64,000 nucleotides of DNA from contig NZ_QFFJ01000001.1 in assembly GCF_003308995.1 (NCBI RefSeq), forward strand, positions 992,001 to 1,056,000. Reading direction: 5' to 3'. Origin of the DNA: Chitinophaga flava. GTDB taxonomy: Bacteria > Bacteroidota > Bacteroidia > Chitinophagales > Chitinophagaceae. Of this stretch, positions 16,935-25,578 are shown piece after piece (position 1 is the stretch's first letter; the number at the start of each line of letters is the position of its first letter). The position numbers and the translations under genes are program-made. A model generated the notes under the pieces. That model was not told where the DNA came from and did no database searches. It saw only the letters and a program-made list of their open reading frames with translations.

Positions 16935-18035
16935 TTAATTGGACAGCAGAAATACGTCTGCAGTCTTGCTTTGTGCGCCGGCCACTATCAATTGCCGGTT
17001 GCATACTCCCAGCGTACAATATGTTTGCGGACTGCTAAGCCTGGCGGTACTCCAGGTGTTGGTTTGTGTATTATAGATATCGATGGTATCAAATGTCTTT
17101 ACCCCTGTATCGCCTCCTGCAAATACGACCAGTGTCCCGATAACAGCCGTACCGATATTACAACGGGCCGCACTCAGGTGCATCACACTCCATTGGTCTG
17201 CGGCAGCATCATATACGTCTACCACATCGGAAGCGATATTGGTTTGCGGGGCTTCCAGCCCTCCGGCAAAAAACATTCTGGACCCCGATGCAACACCAGC
17301 CAGCGCTATCCTGCCCTTGCTAAGTGTGGCAGTAGTCAGCTTACCTGTGTTCAGATCGTATACGTCTACCATATTACTGATAACCGGACTCGCAGCCGTA
17401 CCTCCGTAGCCGCCGGCAAACATTACTTTGTTGCCCGCAGCTGCCGCCGCACCTGAAAGGTGAGCAACCATCAGGTTAGTACTGGTCCATGTATTACTGT
17501 TCCGGTCGTAGATATCCAGCGCCTGGCTGAAAACCATGTTGGCGCCGGCACCACCGCCCAGGAAAACCTTACGCCCTGCGCTGGCTGCAGCCATGCTGGC
17601 ACGGGGAGTAGGTAAAGTCGCTTGCGACCAGGTACCACTGCCGGGGTTGAAAATATCCACTACCCCGCTGATACTGGTATAGGAGCTGGTAGTAAGGCCG
17701 CCGGCAAACAGTATTTCGTTGTCTGTCTGTACACTGGTCATCATCCACCGGCCAAGGCTCAGATTGGACTGGGTCCAGGCTCCGGTTTGCACATCATAGA
17801 TGTCCACACTTTTCTGGATGGTATTGTTGGATGTTCCTCCGGCGAAGACAAACTTAGACCCTATTGCTCCTCCGCTGCCATAAACACGGGACTGCGGGAG
17901 AGATATTGTCTGCTGGAAAGTAAGTGTCTGCGGGGTTGGGGTGGCATCTTTATGTTTGCTGCAGGATAAAAGGCCGAACGCCAGCGGAATCATCAGCAAA
18001 GCAGCATAACCATGCTGCCTGTTTATTATATTCAT
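16935..18035 (-). CDS. Kelch-repeat beta-propeller lipoprotein (paralogue)
   Basis: A 366-residue lipoprotein with a leader ending in lipobox GLLSC and then a Lys/Asp/Pro linker. Six Kelch-type blades follow, marked by FAGG, VDIYDVQTGAWTQ, VDIFNPGSGTWSQ, LDIYDRNSNTWTS, VDVYDLNTG, VDVYDAAADQW and IDIYNTQTNTWS. It is clearly homologous to the lipoprotein at 12297-13388 in layout and repeat pattern. The ATG at 18035 was used; an ATG at 18044 would add three residues. A perfect 16-bp palindrome lies just upstream. No enzyme motif is evident; a binding role is likely. Confidence 0.83.
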   Translation of the reverse strand: MNIINRQHGYAALLMIPLAFGLLSCSKHKDATPTPQTLTFQQTISLPQSRVYGSGGAIGSKFVFAGGTSNNTIQKSVDIYDVQTGAWTQSNLSLGRWMMTSVQTDNEILFAGGLTTSSYTSISGVVDIFNPGSGTWSQATLPTPRASMAAASAGRKVFLGGGAGANMVFSQALDIYDRNSNTWTSTNLMVAHLSGAAAAAGNKVMFAGGYGGTAASPVISNMVDVYDLNTGKLTTATLSKGRIALAGVASGSRMFFAGGLEAPQTNIASDVVDVYDAAADQWSVMHLSAARCNIGTAVIGTLVVFAGGDTGVKTFDTIDIYNTQTNTWSTARLSSPQTYCTLGVCNRQLIVAGAQSKTADVFLLSN

Positions 18036-18057
18036 ATAAAGCATATATTTTTGAAGG

Positions 18058-18073
18058 CAAAGGCTAGCCTTTG
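18058..18073. promoter_or_regulatory. 16-bp perfect palindrome upstream of the Kelch gene
   Basis: CAAAGGCTAGCCTTTG is fully self-complementary and lies 23 bases upstream of the Kelch start and 16 bases past the stop of the previous gene. It could be an operator; the lack of a T-run right after it in the direction of transcription argues against a terminator. Confidence 0.45.
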
Positions 18074-18089
18074 TTTTGGGGGAAATGTA

Positions 18090-18839
18090 CTACTCGGCAT
18101 TTTTCAGCATTTCACCCAGGCTCTTGTAACTCATGTCCTTTACTTTATAGCCGGTAGAAATGAACACAAAATTCGACTTATCTATTTTGGTTGTCTCTAT
18201 TGCTTTTTTACTGCCATCGCTGACTTCTGCGAGAAAATAATTTTTGTTTTTAAGCACTACGGCCAAGGGAGAATTGTCATTGCCTGGCAGCTGGCGACCT
18301 TCCATTTTTTTACCCATATAACTGCCCATACCCATTTTGTAGATCAGGCCGGGGTCGAAGTTGAGCTGCACATACCAGAAGTTGACAGTTTGGCCTCCCT
18401 GGTCGCCGGCCACGTATCCTACTGCCGGCAGGCCGCATATTTTTTTTGTTTGACCAGATGGGCGAAGGGATATTTTATGCCTGCCGCCAGCCCCACCGGC
18501 GCCGGCAATGCCAGCGAAGCCACCCATCATAGTTGGCAGCGTATAGGCGGTGATGGTATGCCGGTGATCATCTACTATCCAGCTGGGCTGGTCTTTTTCG
18601 TATATCACCAGGCTGATGTCTGACTGCCCGCTGATAGCCGCATATTTGCCATCTTTGGTAAAATAGTAGTTGGAGTAAGTAGTGTTGCCTGTCTCCGTAT
18701 CTGTTTGTGTTTGTGTGACGATGTAATCAAAAACGATCTTCTCCGGAGGTCTATGTTCCTGTGCTATTGCCCTCATTCCAGGCCACATGGCCAGCCAGCA
18801 TCCTACAGACCATACCGCTCTGACAGTCCACTTTTGCAT
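18090..18839 (-). CDS. Secreted DUF4412-like protein
   Basis: A 249-residue exported protein with a hydrophobic, Trp-rich leader (VWSVGCWLAMWPGMRAIAQ). The body alternates beta-strand segments (FDYIVTQTQTDTETGNTTYS, YYFTKDGKYAAISG, SWIVDDHRHTITAYTLPTMM) and resembles the DUF4412 group of Bacteroidota secreted proteins. A Gly/Ala-rich stretch (FAGIAGAGGAGG) sits in the middle. No catalytic motif found. It is upstream of the Kelch gene on the same strand with 54 bases between, so cotranscription is possible. Function unknown. Confidence 0.55.
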   Translation of the reverse strand: MQKWTVRAVWSVGCWLAMWPGMRAIAQEHRPPEKIVFDYIVTQTQTDTETGNTTYSNYYFTKDGKYAAISGQSDISLVIYEKDQPSWIVDDHRHTITAYTLPTMMGGFAGIAGAGGAGGRHKISLRPSGQTKKICGLPAVGYVAGDQGGQTVNFWYVQLNFDPGLIYKMGMGSYMGKKMEGRQLPGNDNSPLAVVLKNKNYFLAEVSDGSKKAIETTKIDKSNFVFISTGYKVKDMSYKSLGEMLKNAE

Positions 18840-19002
18840 AAAAAAAACTTTTGTTAGAGCAAAGTTTGATCATCTGCCTAAAACAGAATAGTAAAAAATC
18901 GCAGGAAAAACATTGTTATTTTTTATTATTTGTATAACAGTAAATAAGCTTTTATCTTGTTTTCTCTCAACATGCTTATAGTAGCAGAAAAATATGATAC
19001 AT

Positions 19003-19980
19003 ATGCGCAGAAACATCCTGGTATTTGGAATGAGTTGTTTATTGACAATGGGCACCACGGCCCCTGTATTTTCAACCGGCCGGCCACTCTCCGGCACCAC
19101 GCAGGCAACTGCTGATCCCAAAGCGCTGATCGGGCGCTGGGACATCACGATTGATGAAAACGGCAAATCCGCACCCTCCTGGCTGGAAGTAAAGCTGTCA
19201 GGATTTCGTACCCTCGTGGGTTATTTTGTAGGCACTTCCGGCTCTGCCCGTCCGGTAGCCAAAGTGAACTTTGACAACGGCAAATTCAGTTTTTCGATTC
19301 CGCCCCAGTGGGAAGGCGGTAGCCAGGACTTCCTCATTGAAGGCGAACTGACCGATACCGGTATTCAGGGCACCATCACCACCAGCGAGGGTAAAAAATA
19401 CAACTGGAAAGGGGTAAAAGCTCCTTATCTGAAAAGAACCAGCGCGCCGGTATGGGGCAAACCGATTAACCTGTTTAACGGCAAAGACCTCAGCGGCTGG
19501 AAACCCAGCAACGATAAAAACCAATGGATCGTGAAAGATGGTGTCCTCACCAGCCCGCATTCAGGCGCCAACCTGATCTCCGAACAGACCTTTACGGACT
19601 TTAAGCTGCATGCTGAGTTCAGATATCAGAAAGGCAGCAACAGCGGCATCTATCTGAGAGGCCGTCATGAGGTGCAGATTGAAGACAGTCCCGCCGACGC
19701 ACATCCTTCCAGTGTGCTGTTCAGCGGTATCTATGGCTTCCTGACACCGAGTGAAATTGCAGCCCTCGGCCCTGATAGGTGGCAGACCTACGATATCACC
19801 CTCATCGGCAGAATGGTGACAGTAGTGGTGAATGGTAAAACAGTGATCAGCAACCAGGAAATCCCCGGCATTACCGGCGGCGCACTCGACAGCCGTGAAG
19901 GAGAACCAGGCCCTATCTATATCCAGGGCGACCACGGTCCTATCGAGTTCCGTAAGCTGGTAATCACACCTGCTAAATAA
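19003..19980 (+). CDS. Secreted DUF1080 (3-keto-disaccharide hydrolase-type) protein
   Basis: A 325-residue exported protein. The leader MRRNILVFGMSCLLTMGTTA is followed by a small N-terminal beta domain (about residues 35-140) and a C-terminal DUF1080 domain with a concanavalin-like fold: LFNGKDLSGWKPSNDKNQW, FRYQKGSNSGIYLRGRHEVQ, WQTYDITLIGRMVTVVVNGK and GPIYIQGDHGPIEFRKLVI. DUF1080 members characterised in Bacteroides hydrolyse 3-keto-glucosides; others remain unassigned. The start could also be ATG 18994. It is followed by a hairpin and a long gap, so probably monocistronic. Confidence 0.82.
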   Translation: MRRNILVFGMSCLLTMGTTAPVFSTGRPLSGTTQATADPKALIGRWDITIDENGKSAPSWLEVKLSGFRTLVGYFVGTSGSARPVAKVNFDNGKFSFSIPPQWEGGSQDFLIEGELTDTGIQGTITTSEGKKYNWKGVKAPYLKRTSAPVWGKPINLFNGKDLSGWKPSNDKNQWIVKDGVLTSPHSGANLISEQTFTDFKLHAEFRYQKGSNSGIYLRGRHEVQIEDSPADAHPSSVLFSGIYGFLTPSEIAALGPDRWQTYDITLIGRMVTVVVNGKTVISNQEIPGITGGALDSREGEPGPIYIQGDHGPIEFRKLVITPAK

Positions 19981-19993
19981 AACTATTACCTAT

Positions 19994-20026
19994 CCGGACA
20001 GGCAGGCCCCAAACCTGTCTGTCCGG
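19994..20026 (+). terminator. Hairpin downstream of the DUF1080 gene
   Basis: CCGGACAGGCAGG pairs with CCTGTCTGTCCGG (one G-T) around a 7-base loop, starting 13 bases past the stop. No T-run follows, so efficiency as an intrinsic terminator is uncertain. Confidence 0.55.
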
Positions 20027-20509
20027 CTCATGATAATTTATCTCCCACCGCTTTTTTTGCCGCTCCAACCCGTTTTTACGCTTCCTCCTGCTGCGCTCTT
20101 CTGTATAACCCTCTCCCATACACGTTTTTCCAATACCACCTTACCGATTTTATCCAACAAACTTATCTAGTGTGAAAAAGTAAAACAAAAACGGAAAGGT
20201 ATTGTAACAAACAACTTGTTATCTTTACCACCAATTTTTAAAAATTATTTAAAAACCCGGTAATTATATCAATTTTCGAGTATGACGAGTCAACATGAGG
20301 CGATCATCTGCAACAAAAAATTGTGAATGTCCCCTTGTCCCATGAACCTGAATGCATCTGCAAACCAACGACTAACACTAAAGCATATACTATTGTATCA
20401 GTGTACAGTAGTATAATAAAAATACCGCGGGGACTGCCATGCCTGCAGCAACGGATCTGTACTGCAGGACCGGTTGGTTCCGGCAATCAATCATTTATTA
20501 AACACATCG
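20027..20509 (+). other. Long non-coding region before the glycan operon
   Basis: No gene recognised in 483 bases. A near-consensus -7 box, TATCTTTA, lies at 20220-20227 with TTG at 20202-20204; if used, the four-gene operon downstream would have an untranslated leader of about 275 bases. The stretch 20236-20265 is strongly AT-rich. No riboswitch could be recognised. Confidence 0.4.
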
Positions 20510-21571
20510 ATGAGAAGTATCCTGATTACAGGTGGGGCCGGATTCGTAGGATCTTATCTGGCCATAGCGTTAAAAGAGAAATATCCTGCGTATAAGCTCT
20601 ATGTGCTGGATAACCTGAAAAGAAGAGGTTCTGAGCTGAACCTGGTAAGATTAAAGGAAGCAGGCGTGGAGTTTGTTCACGGAGATATCCGTTCTGCAGA
20701 AGACCTTAACCAGCTGCCTGCGCTTGACCTGATTATTGAAGCCTCAGCAGAACCCTCCGTACTGGCGGGCATCACTTCTGCCCCTGACTATCTGATCAAC
20801 ACCAACCTGGTAGGCGCTATCAACTGTCTGAACCTCGCAGCCAAAAACAAGGCTGATTTTATCTTCCTTTCTACCAGCCGTATCTATCCCATTAACCAGA
20901 TTGAAAAAATAGCGACCTTTGAAACCGATACCCGGTTTGAAATATCGCAGGAACAGATTATACAGGGCGTAGGTCCTGAAGGCCTGGCTGAAGATTTTCC
21001 GCTGGATGGTTACCGCTCCCTGTATGGTTGCACCAAACTGTCTGCTGAATACTTTATCCAGGAATACCGGCAGTTTTATGGGATACGGACCGTTATCAAC
21101 CGTTGCGGCCTGCTTTCCGGCCCGTGGCAGATGGGCAAATCCGATCAGGGCGTAGTAGGCCTCTGGGTAGCCCGCCACTTCTGGAAACAGCCGCTCAGCT
21201 ATATCGGCTTTGGTGGCACCGGCAAACAAACACGCGATGTACTGCACGTAGCAGATCTCTTTAACTGTATCGACTATCAGATCCATCACATGGACCAGGT
21301 AGATGGCGAATGCCTCAACGTAGGCGGCGGCCGCGAAACAAGCACCTCGCTGCTTGAACTGACAGCACTCTGCCAGGAGATCACCGGTAACAAAGTACCG
21401 ATTCAGCAGGTGCCCGAAACCAGACCGGCAGATATCAAAACGTTTATCACCGATAGCACCCGGATCAAACAAATGACAGGCTGGAAGCCAATGGCCACCA
21501 AAGAACAGCTCATCACCGATATTCTGAACTGGCTGAGAACAAATGAAAACCATCTTAAACACATTCTTTAA
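20510..21571 (+). CDS. NAD-dependent sugar-nucleotide epimerase (CDP-paratose-2-epimerase-like), copy A
   Basis: A 353-residue cytosolic extended SDR that would alter an NDP-sugar. The NAD motif ITGGAGFVGSYLA lies at residues 5-17; catalytic YGCTK (Tyr-x-x-x-Lys) is intact after DGYRSL; substrate-side elements are INRCGLLSGPWQMGKSDQG and GFGGTGKQTRDVLHVADL. These resemble CDP-paratose/tyvelose 2-epimerase and related NDP-sugar enzymes. The ATG at 20510 was chosen because the Rossmann fold starts there. First gene of a four-gene operon (8-base gap to the second epimerase), probably providing an activated sugar for the two glycosyltransferases downstream. Confidence 0.84.
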   Translation: MRSILITGGAGFVGSYLAIALKEKYPAYKLYVLDNLKRRGSELNLVRLKEAGVEFVHGDIRSAEDLNQLPALDLIIEASAEPSVLAGITSAPDYLINTNLVGAINCLNLAAKNKADFIFLSTSRIYPINQIEKIATFETDTRFEISQEQIIQGVGPEGLAEDFPLDGYRSLYGCTKLSAEYFIQEYRQFYGIRTVINRCGLLSGPWQMGKSDQGVVGLWVARHFWKQPLSYIGFGGTGKQTRDVLHVADLFNCIDYQIHHMDQVDGECLNVGGGRETSTSLLELTALCQEITGNKVPIQQVPETRPADIKTFITDSTRIKQMTGWKPMATKEQLITDILNWLRTNENHLKHIL

Positions 21572-21579
21572 TCACATTT

Positions 21580-22641
21580 ATGAAAATTGCCATCATCACA
21601 GGCGCCGGCGGGCTTATCGGCAGCGAAGCAGCTACCTTCTTCTCCGATAAATTTGATCTGATCATCGGTATCGACAACAATATGCGTCAGTATTTCTTCG
21701 GTGAAGATGCCGCCACCAGCTGGAATACCCTTCGCCTGGAGAAAAACCTGCCCAACTATAAACACCTGTCTGTAGATATCAGAGATTACAACGAAGTAGA
21801 AAAAATTTTCAAAGAATATAACCAGGACATCGCCCTGATCATACATGCGGCTGCACAGCCCAGCCACGACTGGGCCGCCCGTGAGCCTTTCACCGACTTC
21901 AGCGTGAACGCCAACGGCACCCTCAATCTGCTGGAATCCACCCGTCAGCATTGCCCTAATGCCGTGTTTATCTTCACCTCTACCAACAAGGTATATGGAG
22001 ACAACCCCAACTACCTGCCACTGGTAGAACTGGAAACACGCTGGGAAATTGATGCCTCCCACCCTTATCATGCCAAAGGTATCGATGAGAAAATGAGCAT
22101 CGACCATACCAAACACTCCCTCTTCGGTGCCTCCAAAACAGCCGCTGATATTATGGCCCAGGAGTATGGCAACTACTTCGGTATGAACGTAGGCGTTTTC
22201 AGAGGTGGATGCCTGACCGGCCCCAACCACTCCGGAACACAGCTCCACGGCTTCCTCTCCTATCTGATGAAATGCGCCATTACCGGCAACGCCTACACGA
22301 TATATGGCTACAACGGTAAACAGGTGCGTGACAATATCCACAGCTACGACCTGGTGAACATGTTCTGGCATTATTATCAGCAGCCTAAACAAGGCGCCTG
22401 CTATAATGCCGGTGGAAGCCGCTTCTCCAACTGCTCTATGCTGGAAGCCATCCAGATGTGCGAAACCATCGCCGGTAAAAAGATGAACTACAGCTATAGT
22501 CCTACCAACCGTATCGGTGACCATATCTGGTACATCAGCGATGTATCAAAATTCCAGGCAGACTACCCGGAATGGTCTTATAAATACGACCTGGAAAGCA
22601 CACTCCATCAGATATTCACTGAAATGACCAAACGTGTATAA
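21580..22641 (+). CDS. NAD-dependent sugar-nucleotide epimerase (CDP-paratose-2-epimerase-like), copy B
   Basis: Also 353 residues, with NAD motif ITGAGGLIGSEAATFF and the characteristic GVFRGGCLTGPNHSGTQLHG and YGYNGKQVRDNIHSYDLVN of the CDP-tyvelose/paratose 2-epimerase-like group. In the YxxxK position the sequence is SLFGASKTAAD, that is Phe-x-x-x-Lys, so the usual catalytic Tyr is absent; I recall this as a feature of this subgroup rather than a lesion. It overlaps the start of the next gene by 8 bases, indicating translational coupling. Together with copy A it suggests synthesis of an unusual sugar for surface glycan. The actual sugar is unknown. Confidence 0.84.
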   Translation: MKIAIITGAGGLIGSEAATFFSDKFDLIIGIDNNMRQYFFGEDAATSWNTLRLEKNLPNYKHLSVDIRDYNEVEKIFKEYNQDIALIIHAAAQPSHDWAAREPFTDFSVNANGTLNLLESTRQHCPNAVFIFTSTNKVYGDNPNYLPLVELETRWEIDASHPYHAKGIDEKMSIDHTKHSLFGASKTAADIMAQEYGNYFGMNVGVFRGGCLTGPNHSGTQLHGFLSYLMKCAITGNAYTIYGYNGKQVRDNIHSYDLVNMFWHYYQQPKQGACYNAGGSRFSNCSMLEAIQMCETIAGKKMNYSYSPTNRIGDHIWYISDVSKFQADYPEWSYKYDLESTLHQIFTEMTKRV

Positions 22642-23926
22642 TAAAATAAAAAGGTTACTGAACACAGCAACGACCAGCCTCCTGGTCGTTTTTCTCCTGG
22701 CAATGGCCGCGAGAGTGTTTCTGATTGTCAAAACACCCGGCAAAGCGAAGGACATCGACATATCCATTTATATGGATGGTGGACAGCTGGTGAGTCACGG
22801 TATCAACCCTTACAATCATCAGGATAAAGTAGATGTACGGCACGCACTCCGCACCGATAGTGTGGCTTATCACGATTATGTAGACGCAGACCAGAAACGC
22901 TGGGACGACTATGCCAGCAGCAACCTGCCGCTGTCGCTGCTATTCTACGGCGCTATCGATTCTTTTTCTACTGCCAACGGACTCTTATACCGGCTGGTGT
23001 TTGTCTTTTTTGATTCGCTCCTGGCAGTGCTCATTGCACAGATCATCCTTAAATACTGGAAGGTAGAAAACACCTGGTACCGGATCGCACTGATCGGGGG
23101 GCTTGGTATCTTCAATCCTGTCCTGCTACATTGGGGCGCTATTATTCCTGAAGAAAAAGGGCTGCAGATCCTGCTGATGCTGGGCGCCTTTTATTTTGCA
23201 CGGGAAAAACGTTTGCTGCTTAGCGCCGTATTACTGGGTATGTCTGTTGCCTTTAAAGGGCTGGGCGCATTTATCGCGCCACTCTGCCTTTTTGAGATAC
23301 TCGACAGAGGTGTTCCGTTCTACGATAAAACGCAAATCAGAAAAGGAATACTGTACGTGCTGCTGTCGGTAGCCGCCTGCCTCGTATGGTTCCTGCCCTA
23401 TATGCCGGAAGTGTTTTCCATGATGAATACCCGTCTGTCCACCAATATAGACAGCGTACCGGTGCACAGTGCCGTATGGGTGTTGGGTTACCGCCTGGCT
23501 CCTGATCACTGGGAGCTGATCCGTAAAGCAGGGCTCGTAATATTCATCCTGATTAACCTGGTAGCGGCGTACAAAAAGAAGATCGGCATGGTGATGATCA
23601 GCTGCAGCGCGCTGATGCTGTTTGTAGACCTCATGCTCAATGCCGGTTCTCTTGACAGGATGAACATCGGCTTTTTATGTGTGGTGACCATCATCGGCAC
23701 CCGCTATCCGTTACATGGCATCCGCATCGGACTCATTTATATCATACTGGGAATAGTAAGCCGTTTGATGGGCAAAGTGGTACCGTCACAGGCGGAGTTT
23801 ATGGACTCGCTGTTCTCGCTGGCCATGGTTATATCCTATACGGCTGTGTTGATTAATCTTTTTAAAGAACAACAAAAAAATACCGTTCATATAGATGAAA
23901 CTGAGTATAGTCATTCCCGCGCATAA
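22634..23926 (+). CDS. Polytopic GT-C-type glycosyltransferase (GT87/DUF2029-like)
   Basis: A 430-residue inner-membrane protein with about ten hydrophobic helices. The first loop holds DIDISIYMDGGQLVSHGINP, where Asp residues are placed as in GT-C enzymes, and NLPLSLLFYGAID follows; later motifs include IIPEEKGLQILLMLGAFYFA and AFKGLGAFIAPL. This resembles GT87-type polyprenyl-phosphate-sugar-dependent transferases, which act on the outer face of the membrane. It starts at GTG 22634, inside the previous gene; the next in-frame ATG would remove the first membrane helix. Its end overlaps the GT2 gene by 32 bases. It probably uses the lipid-linked sugar made by that GT2. Confidence 0.72.
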   Translation: MYNKIKRLLNTATTSLLVVFLLAMAARVFLIVKTPGKAKDIDISIYMDGGQLVSHGINPYNHQDKVDVRHALRTDSVAYHDYVDADQKRWDDYASSNLPLSLLFYGAIDSFSTANGLLYRLVFVFFDSLLAVLIAQIILKYWKVENTWYRIALIGGLGIFNPVLLHWGAIIPEEKGLQILLMLGAFYFAREKRLLLSAVLLGMSVAFKGLGAFIAPLCLFEILDRGVPFYDKTQIRKGILYVLLSVAACLVWFLPYMPEVFSMMNTRLSTNIDSVPVHSAVWVLGYRLAPDHWELIRKAGLVIFILINLVAAYKKKIGMVMISCSALMLFVDLMLNAGSLDRMNIGFLCVVTIIGTRYPLHGIRIGLIYIILGIVSRLMGKVVPSQAEFMDSLFSLAMVISYTAVLINLFKEQQKNTVHIDETEYSHSRA

Positions 23927-24659
23927 CGAAGAGGGAAGTATAGAGGAAACAATCAGTACGCTATATGCCAAACTGAAGGAAAACCGTATCGACCACGAGA
24001 TCGTAGTTGTGAACGATCATTCCAGAGACACGACGGAGGCCATCCTCGCCAGGATGAGCACCGAAATGGACACGCTGGTATATTACAACAACGACGGCCC
24101 CGGTGGTTTTGGTAATGCCATCCGTTATGGCCTGGCGCGGTTTTCCGGTGATTGTGTGGCCATCATGATGGCCGACCTCTCCGATTCCCCTGATGACCTG
24201 CTGAAGTTCTATCACAAACTGATGGAAGGTTATGACTGCGTATTCGGTACCCGCTGGAGTAACGGAGGCAAAGTAGTGGACTATCCTTTCGTGAAGAAGA
24301 TCATCAACCGTATGGCCAACGCGATCGTGAAATACACGTTCGCCCTCAAATACAACGATTGTACCAACGCCTTTAAAATATACCGGAAGGAAACCATTCA
24401 GGGCCTGCAACCGCTGTTGTCCCATCACTTCAACCTGACGCTGGAACTCCCGCTGAAAGCCATCGTAAGAGGCTATTCCTATGCGATTGTACCCAATAGC
24501 TGGCACAACCGCAAACACGGAGAGTCCAAACTGAAGATCAAGGAAATGGGCAGCCGTTACTTTTTTATTCTCATGTACTGCCTGATAGAAAAATTCTTCT
24601 CCAGGGGAGACTATAAAAAAGCCGACGCTAAAAAGGTCACCATGGCCAAACGAGCATAA
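23895..24659 (+). CDS. GT2 glycosyltransferase (polyprenyl-phosphate sugar synthase-like)
   Basis: A 254-residue cytosolic or membrane-associated GT-A enzyme. LSIVIPAHNEEGSIEETI is the nucleotide-sugar fold entrance, VVVNDHSRDTT binds the nucleotide, MMADLSDSPDD carries the metal-binding acidic motif, and NSWHNRKHGESKLKIKEMGS is characteristic of dolichol-phosphate mannose synthase relatives. There are no C-terminal membrane helices. It should transfer a sugar to a polyprenyl phosphate carrier. It is the last gene of the four-gene operon, overlaps the GT-C gene and is followed by a strong terminator, so the four genes form one unit. Confidence 0.88.
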   Translation: MKLSIVIPAHNEEGSIEETISTLYAKLKENRIDHEIVVVNDHSRDTTEAILARMSTEMDTLVYYNNDGPGGFGNAIRYGLARFSGDCVAIMMADLSDSPDDLLKFYHKLMEGYDCVFGTRWSNGGKVVDYPFVKKIINRMANAIVKYTFALKYNDCTNAFKIYRKETIQGLQPLLSHHFNLTLELPLKAIVRGYSYAIVPNSWHNRKHGESKLKIKEMGSRYFFILMYCLIEKFFSRGDYKKADAKKVTMAKRA

Positions 24660-24679
24660 GATCACTACACATGATACCA

Positions 24680-24710
24680 TCCCCCTGCAGCAACGCAGGG
24701 GGATTTTTTT
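24680..24710 (+). terminator. Rho-independent terminator of the glycan operon
   Basis: TCCCCCTGC pairs with GCAGGGGGA around a 6-base loop and is followed by seven Ts, 20 bases past the GT2 stop codon. Confidence 0.92.
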
Positions 24711-24777
24711 CTCCAGGGCTATATTATTTTTACCACTATTATTACGATTTATACCACTGTTGTTTTCCTGCCCTTTT

Positions 24778-24785
24778 TACTTTTG
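24778..24785 (+). promoter_or_regulatory. Putative -7 box of the metallophosphoesterase gene
   Basis: TACTTTTG matches TAnnTTTG exactly, with a TTG at 24760-24762 upstream; the box lies 20 bases before the ATG at 24806. Confidence 0.55.
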
Positions 24786-24805
24786 TCAGATAAAATTGAA
24801 GAACG

Positions 24806-25558
24806 ATGAAGATGGCCATTATCAGTGACATACATGCCAACCTGCCCGCCCTGGAGGCCGTGCTGGCAGACATTTCCCGCTTCGGTGCAGATCAGGTTTA
24901 CTGCCTGGGGGACCTCACAGACGCCGCTCCCTGGCCTAATGAAGTAATACAAAAAATACGTTCCCTGCGCATCCCTACTATCATGGGCAACCACGACGAA
25001 CGGATCGCGTTTGACCTACCTGTATTCCCCCTGGCCAAACACAGTCCGGCCGAACAAGCCGCCCGCGCTGACACCATCCAGCTTACCAAAAACACCATCA
25101 CCGCGGAAAACAGGCATTTCCTGCAGTCACTGCCCTCTCTGCTGCAACTCAGATTTGCCCACCTCAATATCCTCCTCGCCCACGGCAGCCCCCACAGCAA
25201 CGAAACCTATCTCTACGAAACACATCCCGAAGCAGCCCTTGTGGAGATGATGGATGCCTTCAGTGCCAACGTGCTCATCATCGGCCATACCCATCTCCCT
25301 TATATCCGCAGCATTAACAACGGGCAACAACTGGTTATCAATACCGGTTCCGTAGGCAGAACCCGGGAAGCCCACGGAAAGGCCGCCTATCTGCAGTTAA
25401 CCATTCATAACAACCACGCATCTACGCTGGCAGAACTATTAACGGCCAACATCCGCAAAGTAGAATACGATATCATGCAAACGGTACAGGCTATACGAAA
25501 AAGTGCCGTACCTGATTTTTATGCAGACTTCCTGTCTACTGCCCTGCCCGTTTCCTGA
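24806..25558 (+). CDS. Calcineurin-like metallophosphoesterase
   Basis: A 250-residue cytosolic binuclear-metal phosphoesterase of the YfcE/MPP group. The five signature blocks are present: DIHANLPAL (Asp-x-His), GDLTD, GNHDER, LLAHGSPHS and IGHTHLPY, followed by NTGSVG. Length is a little above the simple YfcE type, with a C-terminal extension (about 45 residues). Substrates in this group range from phosphodiesters to phosphoproteins, so the activity is unspecified. Monocistronic behind its own promoter box and convergent with the siderophore-interacting protein gene. Confidence 0.88.
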   Translation: MKMAIISDIHANLPALEAVLADISRFGADQVYCLGDLTDAAPWPNEVIQKIRSLRIPTIMGNHDERIAFDLPVFPLAKHSPAEQAARADTIQLTKNTITAENRHFLQSLPSLLQLRFAHLNILLAHGSPHSNETYLYETHPEAALVEMMDAFSANVLIIGHTHLPYIRSINNGQQLVINTGSVGRTREAHGKAAYLQLTIHNNHASTLAELLTANIRKVEYDIMQTVQAIRKSAVPDFYADFLSTALPVS

Positions 25559-25578
25559 TCGAAGCAGCTGAAGCGTCT

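Noticed and set aside
21568..22524. 318-codon open frame on the minus strand
   Set aside because: Antisense to the second epimerase, whose plus-strand product has clear family motifs.
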